A stretch of 64,000 nucleotides of DNA from Tetracladium setigerum. Its lineage: Eukaryota > Ascomycota > Leotiomycetes > Helotiales. The stretch covers positions 2,480,001 through 2,544,000 of the forward strand of contig PZJY01000008.1 in NCBI GenBank assembly GCA_031472005.1. Reading direction: 5' to 3'. Below, piece after piece: positions 57,548 to 64,000 of the stretch; position 1 is the first letter of the stretch, and each line of letters opens with the position of its first letter. Under the pieces are notes generated by a model. That model saw only the letters and a program-made list of their open reading frames with translations, did not search any database and had not been told where the DNA came from. Position numbers and translations under genes: made by a program.

Positions 57548-60500
57548 CTAAAGCTCCACCTTCCCACCGACAGCAGCATCCCCGCCACTTTTCTTCTGAT
57601 TAGATTCCAGCGCGAGTTTCAGTACCCTTAATTTCTCCTCCGTAACCTTCAGCGCCGCCTGCACCTGCCTGGCTTCCATCCGCTCATCTTTTAATCTTGA
57701 ATCGACCTGCTGCTTCTGAATCCTCAAACTGCCCACGTCCCTCAAACGATCCATCCCCACGCGATCCTCCAGCCATTCCCAGAGCTCGCTTTCCTCCCTG
57801 CGCCAGATCTCTTCGTAGGCTGCCACGCGATCCGGCGAGCCAAACATGGCAAGTTGGGAGGTCGAGCGCGTGCCAGAGAAGCCGAAGCGGAACCAACTTG
57901 CTACCAAGAGGCCGACAAGAAGACCGTAGAGGATGTTACCTGTGAGGAGGGGTTTGACGATATCGACAATTGGACCGAGGAGGCCGTGGACGGGTTCGAA
58001 GAGACCCCAATCCTCGGCGGTGGGTTGTGCGTTGGATGCGCCGTCTGCGATTTTGCTGATGTTCTTGGATTTTTCGCCTTTGCGGCCCTTCTTGCCTTTT
58101 CCCTTGCTTCCTGCTGCGATTGTTGCCCGACGAGCGGAAACTGCTGTTTTTAGTGATGCGACCAGATCTTTTGCGTGCTTAACTTGACCATCGTTGGCGC
58201 CTTTCTCAATTGGACCTATTTCACGTCAGTATTTTGTTTGTACACAGAAGTAGTGAGTCTTACCTTTAAGCCAACTCTTGCCCGTCCATTCGATGGTACA
58301 ATTCATCTGAAGACGGGTAGAGTTACCCTCTCCCCAAGAAAGACAATACTTGGTCTTAGTGCTAAAGACATTGCCGCTCGGCACGTCCGGAGTTTGGGTT
58401 GAAATGGTGACAGAAACCGACTTTTCAAGATCCATAAAGTCCATGGTCTCCGTGCAGATGCATTTCGTTTGTCTTGGTCCGATTGAACCATTCAGGGGTT
58501 TGATGTAGGAATAGCCACGAGTTTTCGTCTCCAAGTTTAGAGGCAGATCATCCAAGGTCACTTCCAGACACTTCTGCTCCACTGACAACCAATTCCGCAT
58601 CCAAGCAACAGAGGGTGCACCAAAGAGAAGGTTGTATATTTTCCCAAGAGGTGCAGGGATGAGCTCATCTGCAATGATTTTGCTGTAATGAGACTCTCCA
58701 TCTGTACACTCTGTAGCAGGGTGAGTTGCTGGTCCGGGGAAGTCTACCAGTGACGTGGCAGGAGGCTCTTCTTTAGCCTTTTCCGGGGCCCCTCCATTCG
58801 CGACTACGGCGGCAGAAGGTTTTCGACTCACTACCTTTTCGGCATCCTCGCTACCAACGAAACTTCCGTCTCCCTCCTCAATGCTTGATCCATCATCATC
58901 ATCGTCATCCTCATCGTAGACTTCACCAGAAGCATCTTCACTGCCTGACTCGGATCCGCCGCTGACACTTCCTTCTGCTTTTCCATCATACTTCTCGGTC
59001 TTGTCGCCACCACCAGTCTCCTCAATTCGAACCCCATTTAGTGAACTTCTCAGGCTTGGGTGTCCCAGTTTCCAGATGCCAACAATCAAGTCATATGTGG
59101 AATCCCGGCTTGTGAAACTTGCAAAAATATTTTTCGCGTGCAGTGTCGAAATCATGAGCCCATTCTTGAATAATAGTGCTGTACTTCGCTTCTCCACGGA
59201 AACGATCTCGTCGAAACTCATGACCAAAGTAGTCACCCATCCGAAAATGTTACTGCTGAAGCAAAGATGACCCTCCGATACGTAGAGACGGCCATGGGCG
59301 AGAATTTCCCTCTGCAACGCACAGCTGTAGTCCTCTATTAGATAATCGTCGTCTGGTACACTTCTAAATAGTTGATGAAAGTCACGGTTTCTCTTCTTAC
59401 TTGCGACGGCAAATCCTGTAATCTTTGGACCGTTCACTTCGGGATTCGGGTTGGCAATGGACCCGTTGGCGGCTGCGATCATAGCACCAATAGCGCCGCC
59501 AGTGGTAGCCGAGCTATTTCTCTTTCTCCGATTCCCACCCATTGCACTTCTGATACTGCCACTTCGCTGAACGCCGGCCTTGCCCTCAAATACACTGCCG
59601 TTTGGTGGTGTTCGTTCTCCAGCAGATGGCTCGTAGAAGGATCTTGGTCGAACGATGGTTGAGCTATCAAAATTGGTGGTGGAGCCAGTGTCCATGTTTT
59701 CCTGGTGCATGAATGGGGTCCCCAGAGCACTGCGACTGGCATATGGGTCCTCATTTGTATTTGTCGACTCGGAGCGCCCCCTAGTCTCCTCTGGAAACCT
59801 CATGCTTGTAGGTGTGTTTGAAACACTGCTGCTTTCAGAGATTCCCAAATGGCTCAGACTGAGGTCTCCCATCCCGAGAGTCTTGACTGCTGGTTCCTTT
59901 TCTATTGTAGGAATCGCAAGGTTCGATTTCTCGGCTAATGTCTCTACCACCGGACTCTCCACCTCTCTCACGTCCGTCTGTCCTACACTCTTGGATTTGT
60001 TTCCTGGCGCAAGGGTGGTCGTGGATATGCTGTTGCTGAGAGTATTTGCTGCATTTTGTGCAGCAGAGACAAAGGAAGAGAAGAAGCCAGTCTGCTGTTG
60101 GTTGATTGTTGGGCTCGGATGTTCAGGGGTAGGTGTTAAAGGCGCCGAATGTATGTTTGACAGCTTGCTCGGCCCAAGGTTTGCGGATCCGGATCTGGCC
60201 CTTCTATGTGATATCATATTCCCCGATGGAGATGTAACGACATTTGGGCTAGAGTTGACGGGGTCCGATGAACCCCGGTCTCGGCTGGAAGAGAATCGAG
60301 GGAGGGAATTCTCTGTCGGCGTTGGCGGAGTGTTGACTATCAAGGGTGCGACCTCGCCCTGAGGCGGCGTTGACGGTGTCACTGAAGTATCCACCGTGTT
60401 TATTTTGGCCGTCTGAGGTCGAGGAGGTGTTGCGGCAGCGGGTGCAGGAGACAACACCGGCAGCGTATTTGATCTCTCTGGAAAGAGGGAACCTAATCTT

Positions 60501-61897
60501 GACGATACGCTCCCGCGCCTGTTGTCTGTGACCGAGTTCAACGAGGTCGTGGATCCTCCTGCGCCCCTCGCCCGCCGCTCAGGGCTGGTATTTGGACTTG
60601 CGCTCTTCTTCGTCTTCAAGGCTTCTCTTAATCGGCCGACTGGCGAGGGGGATCGCTTCTGAGACCCGTCCACGGGGGCTCGAAGCGTGTTGGTAACGAG
60701 GGATGGTGCTGACTCCGTGGCCGCCAGGTTGGCGATGGGGGATGGTTCGATGTTCGCAGGAGGAGGATGAAGCGGAGGAGGAGGGGTCGGGAGGCTATCG
60801 ATGTTGCTGGTTGGAAAGTTCGATGGAGGTAGCGAGGTCGTCTGAACTAGAGGGGAGGACGAGGTAAGGTATCCAATGTGTGAGGGATGTGTCGAGAGAG
60901 TTGGAGGTCTGCCGGATCTGAAGGGCGCAGGGTTGATGTTAGAGGGTGGAGTTTATCCAAGTGATGATATGCACAGATGCGACGATCGCTGTAGGAAACA
61001 CCGTATGCAAGATAGTACGGGAGAGTTATGGTAAATAATGGGAGTGAAGACAAGAAGAACATCAAAGGTAGATAGGTGAAGGATGACAGCAACGTAGGAG
61101 AGACAGTGAGAGAGTGTGTGAATAGAGATTGTTGTTATTTTCGTCGTCGTCAGCATTAAGTCGGGGTCCTGGGGTGCTGTCCTGCCCCGTTCATCCTGAT
61201 GACTGCTGCTTGTTGTGGCTGGAAATCTGCCCCGGGACGGAAGCAAAGGAAGCTCCACCGAATAATGCGAAACAAGAATGGTCCGCAGCACAGTTCCATA
61301 ACTATGAAGGAACAAACAATCGCAAAGAAAAAAGATAGTAAATGATGCTGCAAAAAGAGAAAGATGATGATAGAAAAGGGTGAATAGGAAATTATAAGAA
61401 AAACAGTAGGATAGAGAGGGAAAGATAGCTGCCACTTACTGGCTGTGAGATGATGGTCCGTCGTCCAAAGTCACCAAGCTACTTAAGCTCCTATGGTCAT
61501 CGTCGTCGTCGTTGTCGTCGTGCAGTTTTCCGTCCCCATTATTCCTCCTCCCAGAACTCCCATCCCTCTCCCGCATAATTCCAGGATCATCCTCATTGTT
61601 ATAATTCCCCAAAGTCCCTCTTTCCGCGACACTTCTCCCTCGCTCGGCCTCCTCCCTCGCCTGCTGTTCGTCTGCCAGCTCTTGCTTCTTGCGCCGGTGT
61701 CGCCCCAATGTTTTCCCCACGAGGAGCTTGCCCACCCCGCTGCCATCCTCCTCGATAGACCTGCGATCGCTGCCACTGCTCTGGAAGGAGTTCGCGGCCG
61801 AGTGTCGTTTGGTGGGATCGCCACGAGTGCGACCGATGCCAAAGAGGCTTCGTCCTTTGCGTGTTGGGGAGGAGCCGGAGTTGCTGTGTTCACTCAT
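57548..61897 (-). CDS. GRAM/VASt-domain sterol-transfer protein (Lam/Ltc family)
   Basis: On the minus strand the exons are 61440-61897, 58264-60917 and 57548-58215, giving 1259 aa. The N-terminal half is Ser/Pro-rich and disordered. A GRAM domain starts near residue 655 (KKRNRDFHQLFRSVP, GRLYVSEGHLCFSSNIFG, SFDEIVSVEKR). A long acidic linker follows. The VASt (START-like) lipid-binding domain starts near 896 (SKIIADELIPAPLGKIYNLLFG, ETMDFMDLEKSV) and a single membrane anchor near 1120-1143 (ILYGLLVGLLVASWF) precedes a C-terminal coiled coil. Yeast relatives (Lam4/Ltc type, without BAR domain) move sterol at ER-plasma-membrane contacts. The first intron is long for this window (522 nt). Its splice is supported by a CTAAC branch point and matching phase. 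Confidence 0.85.
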
Positions 61898-62783
61898 ACT
61901 TCTTCTTGGTTGAAGGCGTGCTCCTCCACGAGATTAGGAAGGTGGCGGATTGATAGGAAGAATGCGCCGTATCTATGCAAATGCGGCAGAACAAAAAGTC
62001 GCGTTTCGAGGAATAGGGAGAGACGTGAATATTCCGTGGCAAAAGAAGTCAAGAAGTCAAGAAGTTTCTCGATCTAATCTCTGGGTACCGGCACATGGAG
62101 CTCCATCTTGCTTGTCTTGTCTTGTCTTGCCCAGGGCAGTGCGGGCTGGCAGGAAGGTGATGTGATGGTGAGATAGATGTGCCCTGCTCGCTTGGGGGGT
62201 AATAATGCGGTCATGGGAAGAAGGAACAACTGACGACACAGATGAGATGAGGTGAGATGAGCAGAGATGAGCAGATCTCGAATACTGACTGGGTGGTGAG
62301 ACACATCAGATTGTGAGTTTGTAAATAGAAAATGAATTCAAAAGGTAGAAATTAGATGAATGATTTCCCATCATATCCTTATCATTATGATTATCATTCC
62401 AGTATCATCCTCGCATCTCTATTCTCTCGTTCTTCAACCTCCGTCACTGGTCAATAAATAGTGGAATAACCATTCCTTGCTTCTCAAAAACCTGCAAGGG
62501 ATTCACCATTCACCATGTCATTCTTTCCCCGGACTTTTGGGACGGGACCTGCCCAGATACCTCACTAAAGCGGCCGCCTGGCAGGTGTGGTGGCTGCATG
62601 ACTTTCACTTTCACTCCCCCAGTCATTCATCGCAGATCTAACACACTCCCTCCTCTACTTCAACCCCCCACCCTCACCACTCTCTGCCTCTCAACGACGA
62701 CAGAAGAAGTAGAGAATGCCCACAACTATGAGAACCAACTTATCTTGAGCCTCTGGAAGACAACGAAATAAACTCCTTCAAAC
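61898..62783. other. Bidirectional promoter, GRAM/VASt gene / Atg38-like gene
   Basis: An 886-bp region between divergent starts. Short tandem runs of CTTGT (about 62111-62130) and GATGAG-like units (about 62243-62275). The plus-strand ORF 61493-62077 is mostly antisense to exon 1 of the left gene. Confidence 0.45.
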
Positions 62784-64000
62784 ATGGAGACGTCTCCCCT
62801 AAATTTAGCTCACGACCATGCCCGCGCCGCCTCGGTCGCTACACAGAGCTCCGACACGACTGTCGCAATCAATGAACATACTCTGGCCGCAGGCGAGTTT
62901 GCGAGAGCGGCAGATGGAACTGCAAGTGCAGAAGCTCTGCGAACCCTGAGGTTGTTAGAAGCCCATCACCGCAGACTCTCGGAACTCCTACGATACCCCA
63001 CCGACAACCCCCCAACAGCGTCTGCCACCGAGCCCGAAGTCCAACAAGTCAGTGAAAAGCCGTTGTCGACATCTGCCGCAGTAGCAGAGTTGCGAGCCTC
63101 GAAGTCGGATCTGGGTCCAAGGCCTGCGTCTCCTCTGCGAACTCCTCCGAGTTTAGGTGCCCCTCGACGACTGCCTCCTCGCGACTTGAGCTCCTCGATT
63201 GCGAGTAATCTAGCCAACGCGAGAGGCATTCGAGCGAATTACACCCGCCAGCCGCTTTCACCCAGTATCTCTACACAACAGGCACCTGGGAGCCTGGAAG
63301 CCCTTCCTCGTCGAGATGCGAAAAAGACGAAGGTTCCCAACTCCCCCGAGTCATCTCAACCAAGTTGGCTGCCACCTACTTCCCTACCAAGAACGGCCGA
63401 GGCACAGGTCGCAGGACCAGTAGAACAAACTCCAACAGCAGCGGCAGCTCCCCAAGATGAGGGCTTCTCGAGGTTCTACAATACGTTTGAGAGCATCCTC
63501 TCGAAGCTATCTGCTCCTCTTGCCTTTGCAGGACTACCACTTATTGTAGAGGAATCCACCACGCCTGCCCCTCCAGCAGAGGTTACAGTTCCCAATAAGC
63601 GACGAACTCCTGCTAACGAGAGACGTGGTTCGGATCCTGATCTCACCAAGTACTTCTCTCGTGCCGCTCTCCGCGCCTCTGCTCGCGATGGCCATTCTGC
63701 AAATGATTCTTTCTACGTTGTCCCTACCACCGGTCATACTGCGTCGTACGCCCGCATCCTCTCCTTTGACGAAAAGGAGAGGCGGCGACTTGCTGCCTCT
63801 ATGCATGGTGAGAATCCGGATCTTTTTGCTGACCCGAACGAAGAAGATGATTTTGTGGACGCGAGGGAAACTCCAATGCCGCCCTCGCCCGCAATTTCTA
63901 GGCAAAGCTCGAGGATGAAGAAGCCTGATACCCGGGAACTTGAGAATAAAGTGGAAGAGCTGGGCATGGAGAATCAGAGCTTGAAGGAGGTCGTGGACAG
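62784..64000 (+). CDS. Atg38/NRBF2-like protein, N-terminal part (cut by window edge)
   Basis: Open without a stop from the ATG at 62784 to the end of the window, 405 codons, incomplete at the 3' side. The N-terminal ~65 residues form two or three helices (LNLAHDHARAASVA, GEFARAADGTASAEALRTL, LEAHHRRLSELLR) like an MIT domain. The middle is Pro/Ser-rich and disordered, with the conserved-looking stretch SFYVVPTTGHTASYARIL. The last visible residues (RELENKVEELGMENQSLKE) start a coiled coil. MIT plus coiled coil is the architecture of Atg38/NRBF2, the connector of the autophagy PI3-kinase complex. The identity is a guess from architecture; a different MIT protein is possible. Confidence 0.6.
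   Translation, partial: METSPLNLAHDHARAASVATQSSDTTVAINEHTLAAGEFARAADGTASAEALRTLRLLEAHHRRLSELLRYPTDNPPTASATEPEVQQVSEKPLSTSAAVAELRASKSDLGPRPASPLRTPPSLGAPRRLPPRDLSSSIASNLANARGIRANYTRQPLSPSISTQQAPGSLEALPRRDAKKTKVPNSPESSQPSWLPPTSLPRTAEAQVAGPVEQTPTAAAAPQDEGFSRFYNTFESILSKLSAPLAFAGLPLIVEESTTPAPPAEVTVPNKRRTPANERRGSDPDLTKYFSRAALRASARDGHSANDSFYVVPTTGHTASYARILSFDEKERRRLAASMHGENPDLFADPNEEDDFVDARETPMPPSPAISRQSSRMKKPDTRELENKVEELGMENQSLKEVVD

Noticed and set aside
59655..60362. 235-codon plus-strand ORF within the GRAM/VASt gene
   Set aside because: Antisense to the Ser/Pro-rich disordered part of the real gene; no recognisable domain.
61493..62077. 194-codon plus-strand ORF near the GRAM/VASt start
   Set aside because: Mostly antisense to exon 1, and low-complexity.

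Overview
The window is chromosomal DNA from a filamentous ascomycete. The genes carry many short introns (about 45-80 nt, often with a CTAAC-like branch point), and the gene content is typically fungal: fused lycopene cyclase/phytoene synthase, Zn2Cys6 regulators, a DUF3425-type bZIP and a Dal5-type transporter. A leotiomycete is my best guess, but that is inference. I found 23 protein-coding genes. One of them, at the right edge, is incomplete. I saw no rRNA, convincing tRNA, transposon or CRISPR array.

Layout. 1.1-5.2 kb: the two core carotenoid genes, al-2 (phytoene synthase/lycopene cyclase) and al-1 (phytoene desaturase), in tandem on the plus strand. 6.0-10.7 kb: a zinc alcohol dehydrogenase and a Baeyer-Villiger-type flavin monooxygenase. 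11.5-13.7 kb: a long coiled-coil protein, followed by 3 kb with no gene. 16.7-42.4 kb: a dense accessory block with a Zn2Cys6 regulator, a Dal5-type transporter, two short-chain dehydrogenases, an EthD-domain protein, a sugar-porter-type transporter, an AtuA-family protein, two aldehyde dehydrogenases, a metallo-beta-lactamase-fold hydrolase, an Old Yellow Enzyme, a bZIP regulator and a peroxisomal 4CL-like CoA ligase. 43.9-46.0 kb: an RBR ubiquitin ligase. 47.1-53.0 kb: a second 4CL-like ligase, a second Zn2Cys6 regulator and a GC-rich intronless dienelactone-hydrolase-like gene. 53.7-64 kb: ordinary cellular genes, namely a cAMP-receptor-like GPCR, a GRAM/VASt sterol-transfer protein and the start of an Atg38-like protein.

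How the genes may work together. The enzymes form a plausible oxidative catabolic route for a cyclic or branched (terpenoid-like) carbonyl compound: uptake, ene-reduction (OYE), alcohol/ketone interconversion (ADH, SDRs), Baeyer-Villiger lactone formation, lactone opening (metallo-hydrolase and/or DLH), aldehyde oxidation (ALDHs), CoA activation in the peroxisome (two PTS1-tailed ligases) and AtuA-type downstream chemistry. The substrate is not known. The best independent support is a shared promoter element, TGANTCATG. I found it upstream of ADH, the monooxygenase, SDR1/EthD, transporter 2/SDR2, AtuA, OYE and ALDH2/ligase 1. Its TGAGTCA core lies between ALDH1 and the metallo-hydrolase. By eye I did not find it near the carotenoid or housekeeping genes.

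Three genes (the Dal5-type transporter, OYE and ligase 2) each lose frame by one missing base in or next to a short G or C run. These are either real decay or homopolymer sequencing errors. Three introns appear to use GC-AG boundaries. All exon boundaries were worked out by hand from splice signals, frame and family similarity, and none is supported here by transcript data.
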